Below, piece by piece: positions 54,694 through 63,758 of a stretch of 64,000 bases of DNA (position 1 is its first letter; each line of letters begins with the position of its first letter). Location of the stretch: NCBI GenBank assembly GCA_018267875.1, contig JAFDXP010000023.1, forward strand, positions 1 to 64,000, in the 5' to 3' direction. The stretch is from Bacteroidota bacterium (lineage in GTDB: Bacteria > Bacteroidota > Bacteroidia > Chitinophagales > Chitinophagaceae). The position numbers and the translations under genes were made by a program. The notes under the pieces were generated by a model. The model saw only the letters and a program-made list of their open reading frames with translations. It searched no databases and was not told the origin of the DNA.

Positions 54694-57060
54694 TCAAAGC
54701 ATCAAATCTGCATCATCTGCTTTGGGAGAATTGGTTTGTTCTTGTTCCGTAGTTGGTTGAGCAGATGAGGGCATTTCACCTTGTGGACGTTCGTTGCGAT
54801 CACGACGATCATTTCCGGAGCGACGATCTCCACCACCATTACGGCGATCATTTCCACCTCTACGATCTCTATCTCCGCCACCACCTTCACGACGTTCTTT
54901 TTTTTCAGGTTCTACATATCCTTCCGGCTTTGGCATCAACACTTTTCGACTCAGACGAAGCTTACCGGTTTTGGGATCGGTGCCCACCAATTTAATCTTC
55001 ACAGTATCGCCTTCTTTCATAACGCCTTCCAACGAATCAAGTCTTTTCCAGCTTACTTCAGAAATGTGCAACAATCCTTGTTTTCCCGGTAAAAATTCTA
55101 TGAAAGCACCAAAAGGAACAATACTTTTTACGGTACCTTCATACGTTTCACCTATTTCAGGAACGGCAACAATTCCTTTTATCTTAGCCTTAGCCTGTTC
55201 AATACTATCTTTATTGGAAGAGAAAATTTTAATGATACCAAATTCACCTACTTCTTCAATATTGATAGTGGTTCCGGTTTCACGTTGCATTTCTTGAATG
55301 ATTTTTCCACCCGGACCTATCACAGCACCAATAAATTCGCGGTCAATCTCTAATTGCTCGATGCGTGGCGCATGTGGTTTCAGTTCCACTCGAGGCTCCG
55401 GCATACATTGATACATGGCATCTAAAATGTGCATTCGTCCACGACGTGCCTGAGCTAATGCTTGGCGCATAATATCCATACTCAGACCATCCACCTTAAT
55501 GTCCATTTGAATTCCGCAAATACCATCGCGGGTTCCGGTTACTTTAAAGTCCATATCGCCCAAGTGATCCTCATCACCAAGAATGTCTGTCAATACAGCC
55601 CATTTTTTATCACTGCTACGAGAAATGAGTCCCATAGCTACACCGCCTACGTGTTTAGGAAAAGGAGTACCCGCATCCATCAAGGCAAGTGAACCGGCAC
55701 AAACAGTTGCCATAGACGAAGAACCATTTGATTCTAAAATGTCTGAAACAACTCGAACGGTGTATGGAAAATTCGTTTCTGAAGGCATCATCTGCTTCAG
55801 CGAGCGCATAGCTAAATTTCCATGCCCTACTTCTCTACGGCCGGGTGCACGAAGAAATTTCACTTCACCGGTAGAAAAGGGCGGGAAATTATAGTGTAAA
55901 ATAAATTTAGCATATTCTGAGGTTGCGGCACTTTCTTGCAACAACTCATCATCGGTTGTTCCTAATGTAACGGTAGTCAGCGATTGTGTTTCTCCACGAG
56001 TGAAAAGTGCCGAACCATGTGGTGAAGGCAACAAATCCACTTCCATTGTCAATGGTCTTACGTCCTCTAATCCGCGACCATCCAGACGGCGACTCTCATC
56101 AAGAATCATATTTCGGACAGAATAATATTGAAGATCTTCAAAGTATTTCTTCATCAATTTTTTATCCTCATCCGGCATTCCGGCTTCCTCAGGGTATGTA
56201 GAAATAATGTGCGCTTCTAAATCAGCAAACAATTGTTTGAAAGCTTCGGTGCGTTCGTGTTTTGCAGAAGCACTACGAGAAATTTCCGACATGCGAGCAG
56301 CCGAAAATACATCTACTTTCTTTTCTAATTCTTCATTGACAGAAGGTTTAGCATAAGCACGCTTTTCGGTAATGCCTTTTTTATCGCGAAGTTGTTTTTG
56401 GGCTTGAATTTGTACACGAATTGCCTCATGTGCCAATTCAATTGTTTTAATCAGATCTTCTTCTTGACATTCTTTCGCTTCGCCTTCTACCATCATAATA
56501 TTTTTGTCAGTAGCGGCAATAATGAAATCCATATCCGCATCTTTCATTTCAGAGCGTGTAGGATTGATGCGATATTCTCCATTGATTCGAGCAACACGCA
56601 CCTCAGAAATAATCTCCTGAATAGGAACATCTGAAACCGCCAAAGCAGCCGAAGCAGCCAGGCAAGCCAACGCATCAGGCATCACTTCTGGATCAGAAGA
56701 AATAAGGGTAACAATAACTTGTACATCACAGAAATAATCTTCCGGAAACAAGGGACGTAAAGCACGGTCAATCAAGCGTGATATCAACACTTCGTAGTCG
56801 CTCAGACGACCTTCCCGCTTAAAAAATGAACCGGGAATTCGTCCGGCAGAAGCAAATTTTTCTTGGTAATCAACAGTCAGCGGAAAAAACGATTGTCCGG
56901 GTTTGGGTTCAGAATTAGCCACCACCGTAGCAAGGAGCATACAGTTACCCATACGCACTACGGCAGCACCATCAGCTTGGCGCGCAAGTTTTCCCGTTTC
57001 AATCGAGATTTCTCGTCCATCGCTTAGCTTAAACGAAACGGAAATTGGATTGGGAATCAT
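54694..57060 (-). CDS. pnp: Polyribonucleotide nucleotidyltransferase
   Basis: A 788-residue 3'-5' phosphorolytic RNase. Two RNase PH domains (about 1-225 and 320-550) have GSFFKREGRLSDYEVLISRL and LFTRGETQSLTTVTLG; between them is the helical linker. Then a KH domain with IGPGGKIIQEMQ near 585 and an S1 domain (YEGTVKSIVPFGAFIEFLPG). The end is an Arg/Asp/Gly-rich tail (GGGGDRDRRGGNDRRNGG and similar) of about 70 residues, not part of the core enzyme. It follows rpsO after a hairpin, the classic rpsO-pnp pair. Confidence 0.97.
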   Translation of the reverse strand: MIPNPISVSFKLSDGREISIETGKLARQADGAAVVRMGNCMLLATVVANSEPKPGQSFFPLTVDYQEKFASAGRIPGSFFKREGRLSDYEVLISRLIDRALRPLFPEDYFCDVQVIVTLISSDPEVMPDALACLAASAALAVSDVPIQEIISEVRVARINGEYRINPTRSEMKDADMDFIIAATDKNIMMVEGEAKECQEEDLIKTIELAHEAIRVQIQAQKQLRDKKGITEKRAYAKPSVNEELEKKVDVFSAARMSEISRSASAKHERTEAFKQLFADLEAHIISTYPEEAGMPDEDKKLMKKYFEDLQYYSVRNMILDESRRLDGRGLEDVRPLTMEVDLLPSPHGSALFTRGETQSLTTVTLGTTDDELLQESAATSEYAKFILHYNFPPFSTGEVKFLRAPGRREVGHGNLAMRSLKQMMPSETNFPYTVRVVSDILESNGSSSMATVCAGSLALMDAGTPFPKHVGGVAMGLISRSSDKKWAVLTDILGDEDHLGDMDFKVTGTRDGICGIQMDIKVDGLSMDIMRQALAQARRGRMHILDAMYQCMPEPRVELKPHAPRIEQLEIDREFIGAVIGPGGKIIQEMQRETGTTINIEEVGEFGIIKIFSSNKDSIEQAKAKIKGIVAVPEIGETYEGTVKSIVPFGAFIEFLPGKQGLLHISEVSWKRLDSLEGVMKEGDTVKIKLVGTDPKTGKLRLSRKVLMPKPEGYVEPEKKERREGGGGDRDRRGGNDRRNGGGDRRSGNDRRDRNERPQGEMPSSAQPTTEQEQTNSPKADDADLML

Positions 57061-57085
57061 AAAATTTTTTTTGCATCATGAACAT

Positions 57086-57119
57086 AAAACTATTCCCAAC
57101 CGAATTAGTTGGGAATAGC
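57086..57119 (-). terminator. Hairpin between rpsO and pnp
   Basis: CTATTCCCAAC (57090-57100) and GTTGGGAATAG (57109-57119) form a perfect 11-pair stem. On the minus strand TTTTATG follows. A short U-tract suggests partial termination, letting some transcripts continue into pnp. Confidence 0.75.
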
Positions 57120-57136
57120 GTAACTTTTTTGGCAGC

Positions 57137-57409
57137 TTACTTACGCAGACCTAATTTTTCTATCAGGGCACGATATCCGGTAAGGTTCGTGCGGCTCATA
57201 TATTGCAACAAGCGCCTTCTACGACCTACTAATTGCATCAACCCACGATGAGTTGAAAAATCCTTTTTATTTTTTTGAAGGTGGTTTGAGATGTGGTTAA
57301 TACGCTCCGTCATCTGCGCAATTTGCGCTTCGATAGAACCTGTATTTTTTTCATTGCCACCGAATGTAGTGTAAATGCTTTTCTTTTGCTCAGCAGATAA
57401 ATGCGACAT
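57137..57409 (-). CDS. rpsO: 30S ribosomal protein S15
   Basis: A 90-residue primary 16S rRNA-binding protein of the platform. Motifs are SIEAQIAQMTERINHISNHL, KDFSTHRGLMQLVGRRRRLL and YRALIEKLGLRK at the end. Length is exactly normal. It is followed by a hairpin and pnp. A -7 element lies 32 bases upstream. Confidence 0.98.
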   Translation of the reverse strand: MSHLSAEQKKSIYTTFGGNEKNTGSIEAQIAQMTERINHISNHLQKNKKDFSTHRGLMQLVGRRRRLLQYMSRTNLTGYRALIEKLGLRK

Positions 57410-57441
57410 TGTAAAACTTATTTTCTATTTTTTTGAGAGTG

Positions 57442-57449
57442 CAAAGATA
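57442..57449 (-). promoter_or_regulatory. -7 promoter element of rpsO
   Basis: TATCTTTG on the minus strand, exact match, with TTTG 16 bases upstream (57466-57469). Confidence 0.55.
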
Positions 57450-57558
57450 CATCTGAATCAAACATCAAACTTTTTTTGAAAAAAATTTTTTCTATTGATT
57501 ATCAATAAGTTGTGAAATTTGTAAACTAATTAGTTGCCTTTATAAAGCTATCTTTTCA

Positions 57559-57566
57559 TAAATTTG
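57559..57566 (+). promoter_or_regulatory. -7 promoter element of the HTH gene
   Basis: TAAATTTG, exact match, 36 bases before the ATG at 57603; a TTG lies 22 bases upstream. Confidence 0.45.
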
Positions 57567-57602
57567 GAACATCAAGCTGATTTGTTATTTAGCCTTTGAA
57601 AC

Positions 57603-57893
57603 ATGCGCCAACAAAAAACTTACGAAGAGTTATTAGATATTAAATATGGTGAACCGGGTACGCCTAAACGAAAAGAATTTGAAGGAAAGGCTACCATTTT
57701 TGCTGTTGGTGTAATGCTACGGGATGCCAGAAAGGAATCAGGTTTAACCCAAGAACAATTAGCCGTTCGATTGGGAACCAAAAAAGCATACATATCGCGT
57801 ATTGAGAATGGGAAAAGCGATATTCAATTATCCACGCTTTATCGTATTTTTGAAGAAGGACTTGGAAAAAAAGTTAGCATTTCCATAGACTAA
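57603..57893 (+). CDS. XRE-family HTH protein, antitoxin-like
   Basis: A 96-residue DNA-binding protein. The HTH (about 35-85) is LRDARKESGLTQEQLAVRLG, TKKAYISRIENGKSDIQLST, a typical Cro/CI fold. The N-terminal KTYEELLDIKYGEPGTPKRK stretch recalls HTH antitoxins that normally pair with a RelE/HigB-type toxin gene, but no toxin ORF lies on either side. It is followed 17 bases later by a DUF721 gene. A promoter element is at 57559. I infer an orphan regulator. Confidence 0.85.
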   Translation: MRQQKTYEELLDIKYGEPGTPKRKEFEGKATIFAVGVMLRDARKESGLTQEQLAVRLGTKKAYISRIENGKSDIQLSTLYRIFEEGLGKKVSISID

Positions 57894-57910
57894 ATTAAAA
57901 ACTGCACCAA

Positions 57911-58192
57911 ATGGGATCATACAGTATAGGTGAAGCATTAAACTTATTGATTGAAAAATCAAAATGGAAGCCTAAAATTCAGGGTCTTAGAATACAACAA
58001 GAATGGGAGCAAATTGTTGGTAAAACCATTGCTAAATATACTCGAAATGTAATTTTGAACGGTGAAACCATTATTATCTATACGGATGTAGCTGCCCTCA
58101 AACAAGAACTTCACTTCGGGAAACAACAACTCATAGAGCGCATCAATGAATATTTTGAGGAAAGAGTGGTGAGCGATATGGTTGTGAAATGA
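57911..58192 (+). CDS. DUF721 protein, DciA-like
   Basis: A 93-residue protein of the DUF721 family: IGEALNLLIEKSKWKPKIQG near the N-terminus, QEWEQIVGKTIAKYTRNV and the strand region TIIIYTDVAALKQELHFGKQ. DciA proteins of this family load the replicative helicase DnaB in bacteria lacking DnaC. Whether this short Bacteroidota form does so is inferred. It follows the HTH gene, but dnaA is about 18 kb away. Confidence 0.85.
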   Translation: MGSYSIGEALNLLIEKSKWKPKIQGLRIQQEWEQIVGKTIAKYTRNVILNGETIIIYTDVAALKQELHFGKQQLIERINEYFEERVVSDMVVK

Positions 58193-58379
58193 GTGTATTC
58201 AATTAGGTATAATAAACCCAACTGTATCCTTTATAATATCAATAAAACATCAAGAATACCTTTTTATTATCCCTACTTCAAAGTCCGGTTTGATGTATTA
58301 ATTCATAGCCATTAAAGTAGAATATTTTTTTCCTAAAAGGCTTACGCTATTCTGCTTTATGTTTTTTGGTGTAATCTGC

Positions 58380-58387
58380 TATCTTTG
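58380..58387 (+). promoter_or_regulatory. -7 promoter element of hppA
   Basis: TATCTTTG, exact match, 27 bases before the hppA ATG at 58415, which fixes that start against the TTG at 58385. Confidence 0.55.
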
Positions 58388-58414
58388 CGCCACTTTTTAA
58401 CAGATAATAAATAC

Positions 58415-60595
58415 ATGAAATCTATTTTTTACCTCGTGCCTGCCTTTGGTGTTTTAGCTTTAGTGTACACGATGATTAAGGGTTCGTGGGTTAGCAAACA
58501 AGACCCCGGCAACGACCGAATGAAAGAAATTGCAAGGTATATAGCCGAAGGTGCTATGGCCTTTCTAAAAGCTGAGTACAAAATTTTGAGTTACTATGTA
58601 GTCATTGCAGCCCTTTTGTTAGGATTTATGGGATATAGCAATGCTGAAAGTCATTGGTCAATTGCAATTGCATTTATTGTAGGAGCTGTATTTAGTGCCT
58701 TAGCTGGCTTTTTGGGAATGCGAATTGCAACGAAAGCAAATGTCCGAACTGCCAATGCTGCACGAACCAGCCTTAGCAAAGCATTAGCCGTTTCTTTTGG
58801 CGGTGGTGCTGTGATGGGGTTAGGTGTTGCCGGATTAGCAGTACTTGGCTTAGGTGGATTGTTTATCATTTTAAAAATGATCTTTGCTCCCGAAGCAGCT
58901 GTGGATAGTGCTGAAATGGCCAGAACGATTGAGGTATTAACTGGATTTTCGCTTGGAGCAGAAAGCATTGCCTTATTTGCCCGTGTAGGTGGTGGAATTT
59001 ATACCAAGGCTGCTGATGTGGGTGCTGACTTAGTAGGAAAAGTAGAAGCTGGTATTCCAGAAGATGATCCGCGCAACCCTGCAACGATTGCGGATAACGT
59101 AGGCGACAATGTAGGTGATGTTGCCGGAATGGGCGCTGACTTGTTCGGTTCTTATGTAGCAACAGTTTTGGCAACTATGGTGCTGGGACGTGAAACTATT
59201 TCGTCAGATAACTTTGGTGGAATGGCTCCTATATTATTGCCTATGCTGATAGCCGGAACAGGCATCATTTTTTCCATCATTGGCACTTGGTTCGTGCGTG
59301 TATCGGATAGTGTTGGCGTAAGTACAACAGCTGTTCAAAAGGCTTTAAATATGGGTAACTGGGGTTCCATTGTCTTAACCGCAATTTCAGCTTATTTCCT
59401 TTGCAATTATATACTGCCCGAGTCTATGACCTTACGTGGTTTCGACTTTACCAAAATGGATGTGTTTTATGCTATCATCATTGGATTAATTGTAGGCACG
59501 CTGATGAGCATCATCACAGAATACTATACAGCAATGGGTAAGCGCCCTGTGATGTCAATCGTTCGTCAGTCTGCAACAGGACATGCCACAAATGTAATTG
59601 GCGGATTAGCGGTCGGAATGGAAAGTACATTCCTTCCTATTTTAGTATTGGCAGGTGGAATCTATGGTTCATATCATGTTGCCGGATTGTATGGTGTGGC
59701 AATTGCCGCAGCTGGCATGATGGCCACTACTGCTATGCAACTTGCCATAGATGCTTTTGGACCGATTGCTGATAATGCCGGTGGTATTGCTGAAATGAGT
59801 GAGCTACCTAAAGATGTTCGCGAAAAAACAGACACTTTAGATGCCGTAGGAAATACAACTGCCGCTACAGGTAAGGGATTTGCCATCGCTTCGGCTGCAT
59901 TAACTGCTTTAGCATTATTTGCAGCTTATGTAGGTGTTGCGGGCATTCAAGGAATTGATATTTACAAAGCACAGGTACTATCCGCCCTATTTTTGGGAGG
60001 CATGATCCCATTTATTTTTTCTTCTCTTGCCATTCGTGCCGTTGGCGAAGCAGCCATGAGTATGGTGGAAGAGGTTCGTCGTCAGTTTCGTGAAATTCCC
60101 GGCATCATGGAAGGAAAAGGGAAGCCCGAGTATGAAAAATGTGTGGCTATTTCTACCCAAGCATCTATTGCTAAAATGGTTTTACCAGGTGCTATCGCCT
60201 TAGTTTCTCCTTTGCTCGTTGGCTTTCTGATGGGACCTGAAGCTTTAGGCGGAATGCTTGCTGGAGCAACGGTAAGTGGTGTCTTGATGGGAATGTTTCA
60301 AAACAATGCAGGTGGTGCTTGGGATAATGCAAAAAAATCTTTTGAAAAGGGTGTAGAAATTAATGGTGAGATTTACTATAAAAAATCAGAGCCACATAAA
60401 GCATCTGTAACCGGTGATACCGTGGGTGATCCATTTAAAGACACATCAGGCCCTTCAATGAACATCTTAATCAAATTGATGTCTATTGTGGCTTTAGTTA
60501 TTGCTCCTACATTAGGTCACTTATTTGGAACTAAACCAAATACTTTAAGTCAGAAAGCACCGATTCAAAAAGAAATAGTGGTAAAAACGAAATAA
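58415..60595 (+). CDS. hppA: K+-dependent membrane pyrophosphatase
   Basis: A 726-residue, about 16-helix ion pump driven by pyrophosphate hydrolysis. The start is the ATG at 58415. The catalytic loop includes [14 protein letters not shown] and [20 protein letters not shown] near residue 214, and [30 protein letters not shown] near residue 479 has Ala where K+-independent enzymes have Lys, so it belongs to the K+-dependent group, many of which pump Na+; which ion this one moves is not certain. A strong terminator follows. Confidence 0.96.
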   Translation: MKSIFYLVPAFGVLALVYTMIKGSWVSKQDPGNDRMKEIARYIAEGAMAFLKAEYKILSYYVVIAALLLGFMGYSNAESHWSIAIAFIVGAVFSALAGFLGMRIATKANVRTANAARTSLSKALAVSFGGGAVMGLGVAGLAVLGLGGLFIILKMIFAPEAAVDSAEMARTIEVLTGFSLGAESIALFARVGGGIYTKAADVGADLVGKVEAGIPEDDPRNPATIADNVGDNVGDVAGMGADLFGSYVATVLATMVLGRETISSDNFGGMAPILLPMLIAGTGIIFSIIGTWFVRVSDSVGVSTTAVQKALNMGNWGSIVLTAISAYFLCNYILPESMTLRGFDFTKMDVFYAIIIGLIVGTLMSIITEYYTAMGKRPVMSIVRQSATGHATNVIGGLAVGMESTFLPILVLAGGIYGSYHVAGLYGVAIAAAGMMATTAMQLAIDAFGPIADNAGGIAEMSELPKDVREKTDTLDAVGNTTAATGKGFAIASAALTALALFAAYVGVAGIQGIDIYKAQVLSALFLGGMIPFIFSSLAIRAVGEAAMSMVEEVRRQFREIPGIMEGKGKPEYEKCVAISTQASIAKMVLPGAIALVSPLLVGFLMGPEALGGMLAGATVSGVLMGMFQNNAGGAWDNAKKSFEKGVEINGEIYYKKSEPHKASVTGDTVGDPFKDTSGPSMNILIKLMSIVALVIAPTLGHLFGTKPNTLSQKAPIQKEIVVKTK

Positions 60596-60618
60596 TTTTT
60601 CCCTTCAAATTTCAAAAG

Positions 60619-60648
60619 TCCCAACAGTATTTGTTGGGATTTTTTTTA
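60619..60648 (+). terminator. Terminator of hppA
   Basis: TCCCAACA (60619-60626) and TGTTGGGA (60632-60639) form a perfect 8-pair stem followed by TTTTTTTT. Confidence 0.93.
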
Positions 60649-60854
60649 TTTAGGACAAACACGGCCTTTTCCTCTTTATAACAAACCATCATTTTCATCT
60701 GTAAACTACAACACAAATAAAATATAATCTCAATATCAAAAATGCTTCTTTTAAAAATTACAATCCCTTTCTCTTGACTTTGTTAACATACCTTTCTACC
60801 TTGTTTGCACAATAAATGATTTGAATAGTCGTTTATTTTTAAAATCATTCTTTC

Positions 60855-61055
60855 ATGATTAAAATGCTACTCCAACAACCATTACCAAACAAAGAAACTA
60901 CGCAAAAGGAAATAGGAAATAGTGGGGGATCTTTACAAAGTTTGACTAAGCAAATGTCTGAGCATTTGCAAACCGCCGCAATAGATTTGCTTCAGCCTCG
61001 TCAACAAACTATTGATGCAATCCTGAAAATAGCTAAGTCAACTCTATCAAGGTAA
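60855..61055 (+). CDS. Small hypothetical protein
   Basis: A 66-residue protein I do not recognise, starting at the ATG at 60855 (or 60864). It is Gln/Lys/Thr-rich, with no Trp or Cys, no membrane helix and no motif; the end TIDAILKIAKSTLSR looks like an amphipathic helix. Its last 23 bases overlap the convergent metallophosphoesterase gene. It is preceded by 206 AT-rich bases after the hppA terminator. Expression uncertain. Confidence 0.4.
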   Translation: MIKMLLQQPLPNKETTQKEIGNSGGSLQSLTKQMSEHLQTAAIDLLQPRQQTIDAILKIAKSTLSR

Positions 61056-62277
61056 TTTCAGGCAAGATGCCAATTCTTCCAGGATATCCCAAAAAACCAA
61101 AACCACGGTTTACGTAAAGATGCTGCTTGCCGACCTTGTACAACCCTGCCCATTTTGAATAAACATACTGAATTGGACTCCATTTCAGTCCAGGAATTTC
61201 CACCCCAAATTGCATACCATGCGTATGCCCGCTCAACGTAAGATCAATATCGGGATATTGTGGAACAACTTGTGCATCAAAATGAGAGGGATCGTGAGAT
61301 AAAAGAATTTTAAATGGCACATTAGCCTCGGGTACACCTTGATAGGCCTTTCTCATGTCGCCATATTTGGGGAAACCTGCTTTGGCTCCCCAATTTTCAA
61401 TACCAATAACGGCAATTTTTTCGCTTCCTTTTTCTATCAATACATGTTCGTTCATCAGCAGCCGCCAACCCATTTCTGCATGATACTTTTTGAGTGTTTG
61501 CAAATTTTCTTTTTTTGCTTCTGCTGAAGTCCATGATATATAGTCTCCATAATCATGATTGCCCAATGTAGAATATACGCCCATTGGGGCTTTCAGCTTT
61601 GAAAAAATATCGAGATAAGGCACTATTTCATCGGCTTTATTATTCACCAAATCACCGGTAAAAAAGATGATATCGGGTTTTAGATTTAAAACCATTTCAA
61701 CACCTCTTGCAACTGCGGTTCGTTGATCAAAACTACCTGAGTGAATATCTGAAATTTGCACTATTCTCAGCCCTCGAAATGAAACAGGTAAATGATCGAA
61801 ACGAATTGCCAGTTTACGCACACGATATTTATAGCGATTACTAATGCCATAGACAAAGCCACTAATTGAAATGCCCCCAACGATCAAGGCAAGGGATTTC
61901 AGAAACTGAGAACGATTCATACCTGACCGCGACTCTGTATTTAGTATTGACCCACCAGCAATTTTGAGCGATAACCATAAAACAATTCGCCTCAAATCGT
62001 CTATCAACATAATGGTAGCAACCAAAATTTTAGCCACAAAAAAGCCCAGCGTAAAGGCTACAAAAATATTTCGAGATAAATGTGGGAGATGAGCCCAATC
62101 TATTTTTCGAAAAAAGATGAGGCTAGCCCAAGTCAAAGCAGTTACCAAAATATAAAATCCAAATAGGAACGAACGCCAAGGGTTGGGCAAGGAGCGAACA
62201 GAGGACCGAACTAATATAAAACTATATACCTCACCCAGAATAAAGAGTGTGAGAATAATCAGAAAGCGCTTTTGCAT
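61033..62277 (-). CDS. Membrane-anchored metallophosphoesterase
   Basis: A 414-residue protein. Four hydrophobic helices lie in the first 150 residues. The calcineurin-like phosphoesterase domain (about 165-414) shows all metal motifs: QISDIHSGSFD, FFTGDLVNN, TLGNHDYGDY, LLSHDPSHFDAQ and LSGHTHGMQF. Homologues (YkuE/YaeI-like) include lipid phosphatases, but the substrate here is unknown. It ends in PGRIGILPEITLIEL. It lies 4 bases after the FMN reductase gene, probably co-transcribed. Confidence 0.93.
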   Translation of the reverse strand: MQKRFLIILTLFILGEVYSFILVRSSVRSLPNPWRSFLFGFYILVTALTWASLIFFRKIDWAHLPHLSRNIFVAFTLGFFVAKILVATIMLIDDLRRIVLWLSLKIAGGSILNTESRSGMNRSQFLKSLALIVGGISISGFVYGISNRYKYRVRKLAIRFDHLPVSFRGLRIVQISDIHSGSFDQRTAVARGVEMVLNLKPDIIFFTGDLVNNKADEIVPYLDIFSKLKAPMGVYSTLGNHDYGDYISWTSAEAKKENLQTLKKYHAEMGWRLLMNEHVLIEKGSEKIAVIGIENWGAKAGFPKYGDMRKAYQGVPEANVPFKILLSHDPSHFDAQVVPQYPDIDLTLSGHTHGMQFGVEIPGLKWSPIQYVYSKWAGLYKVGKQHLYVNRGFGFLGYPGRIGILPEITLIELT

Positions 62278-62281
62278 GAAT

Positions 62282-62782
62282 TTAATACTTCAAAAATTCG
62301 TCAATTTGATGTCGAATAACTGCTTCAGTGGTGGGTTTCAAAAGCATTCCTTCGGGTGATATTTCTTCATTTATTCGAGATAAAGGAAGTTTGTTGTATA
62401 GCACGTTCATTCTCATATAATGAAGAATACCGGTCAGGTGGTCAATACCGCGCAAGTTGCCCCCTCGCCCATCTGCTACGCCCACTATTGCAGCTTTTTT
62501 ATGCCACCAACATTTTCTTATATCCGAATTGTCAATCAACATTTTAAGGATACCCGGAAAACTTCCATTATATTCGGGCATGACAAACAAAAACTTTTCT
62601 GAGGGAATCAGTATTTCACGCTCAAGAGCAAGAAAACTGTCGTGCCTTTCCCATACATTCATCCCTTCAAGTGATATCAATTTCACATTAGGTTCATAAA
62701 TTGAAATCATCTGATGGTAAAGTTGAGCAACTCGTAGCGTCATGCTACCTACTCGATTGGTGCCTGAAATAATGGTCATCAT
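62282..62782 (-). CDS. NADPH-dependent FMN reductase family protein
   Basis: A flavodoxin-fold protein of about 166 residues. The P-loop-like FMN site is TIISGTNRVGSMTLRVA near the start, then FVMPEYNGSFPGILKMLIDN and AAIVGVADGRGGNLRGI. The frame opens at a TTG at 62791, but this lies inside the -7 element, so the ATG at 62782 or 62779 is the real start. The family reduces FMN or quinones; the partner is unknown. Followed by the metallophosphoesterase. Confidence 0.88.
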   Translation of the reverse strand: MMTIISGTNRVGSMTLRVAQLYHQMISIYEPNVKLISLEGMNVWERHDSFLALEREILIPSEKFLFVMPEYNGSFPGILKMLIDNSDIRKCWWHKKAAIVGVADGRGGNLRGIDHLTGILHYMRMNVLYNKLPLSRINEEISPEGMLLKPTTEAVIRHQIDEFLKY

Positions 62783-62788
62783 GAAATG

Positions 62789-62796
62789 CAAAGTTA
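62789..62796 (-). promoter_or_regulatory. -7 promoter element of the FMN reductase gene
   Basis: TAACTTTG on the minus strand, exact match, ending 6 bases before the ATG at 62782. Implies a leaderless or nearly leaderless mRNA. Confidence 0.5.
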
Positions 62797-62959
62797 CATG
62801 CTACATTTGGGCGAATAAAAATAGGTGGGTTGAAAAATACAATAATGTCAACCTTAAAAAAAAATCGGATAACTTAAAGTTTGAGCAATTCTCTAAATTA
62901 CAACTAAACGTCTTTTCCACATTCCTATGAAGTTCTATTAAAAATCGGCTTTCGAGCGT

Positions 62960-62967
62960 TAATTTTG
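62960..62967 (+). promoter_or_regulatory. -7 promoter element of the UPF0173 gene
   Basis: TAATTTTG, exact TAnnTTTG match, 58 bases before the ATG at 63026. Confidence 0.4.
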
Positions 62968-63025
62968 TTGCGATACCAAGTTTATTGATTTCACAACAAT
63001 CTCGATAATTAAAATAAAGACCGCC

Positions 63026-63706
63026 ATGCGTTTTACCTACTATGGACAATCGTGTTTTTTGGTAGAAATATCGGGCAAAAAGTTATTGTTCGACCCCTTC
63101 ATCACTGGAAATCCACAAGCTAAGGATATTTCGGCTGATTCTATTGAGGCTGATTACATCCTTGTTTCACATGGACATGGCGATCATGTTGCTGATTTAG
63201 TATCAATTGCCAAACGAACCGGTGCATTGGTTTTAGGTGCTTTTGAAATTACAGAATGGCTTGCCAAACAAGGAGTAACCCACACCCATCCACTAAATTT
63301 TGGAGGGCGAAAACAATTGGATTTCGGTATCGTAAAATTCGTACACGCAATGCACAGTAGCGTGTTGCCTGATGGCACTTATGGCGGCAATCCGGGCGGG
63401 TTTGTTATTACTTCGCAAGAAGGCAATTTTTATTATAGTGGCGACACCTCGTTGATGCTCGACATGCAGTTAATACCACGATATGCAAAACTAAATTTTG
63501 CCATTCTACCAGTTGGTGACAACTTTACAATGGGCATTGACGATGCAGTGATAGCTGCCGAATTTATTCAATGTTCGAAAATAATAGGCGTTCATTTCGA
63601 CACCTTTCCCTATATTGAAATTAATCATGACGAAGCAAGAAATAAATTCACTTCAGCCGGACTAAACCTAACATTACCCAACATCGGAGAAACCATTTCT
63701 CTATAA
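63026..63706 (+). CDS. UPF0173 metal-dependent hydrolase
   Basis: A 226-residue metallo-beta-lactamase-fold protein of the UPF0173 family. Motifs are [28 protein letters not shown], the zinc motif [12 protein letters not shown] near residue 50, [20 protein letters not shown] and [12 protein letters not shown], with [11 protein letters not shown] near the end. Substrate unknown. Length is normal. The ParA gene follows 52 bases later. Confidence 0.94.
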   Translation: MRFTYYGQSCFLVEISGKKLLFDPFITGNPQAKDISADSIEADYILVSHGHGDHVADLVSIAKRTGALVLGAFEITEWLAKQGVTHTHPLNFGGRKQLDFGIVKFVHAMHSSVLPDGTYGGNPGGFVITSQEGNFYYSGDTSLMLDMQLIPRYAKLNFAILPVGDNFTMGIDDAVIAAEFIQCSKIIGVHFDTFPYIEINHDEARNKFTSAGLNLTLPNIGETISL

Positions 63707-63758
63707 TTCATACTTGAGAAACCACATTGATACAAGCAGGAAAAATGACACAAGCAGC

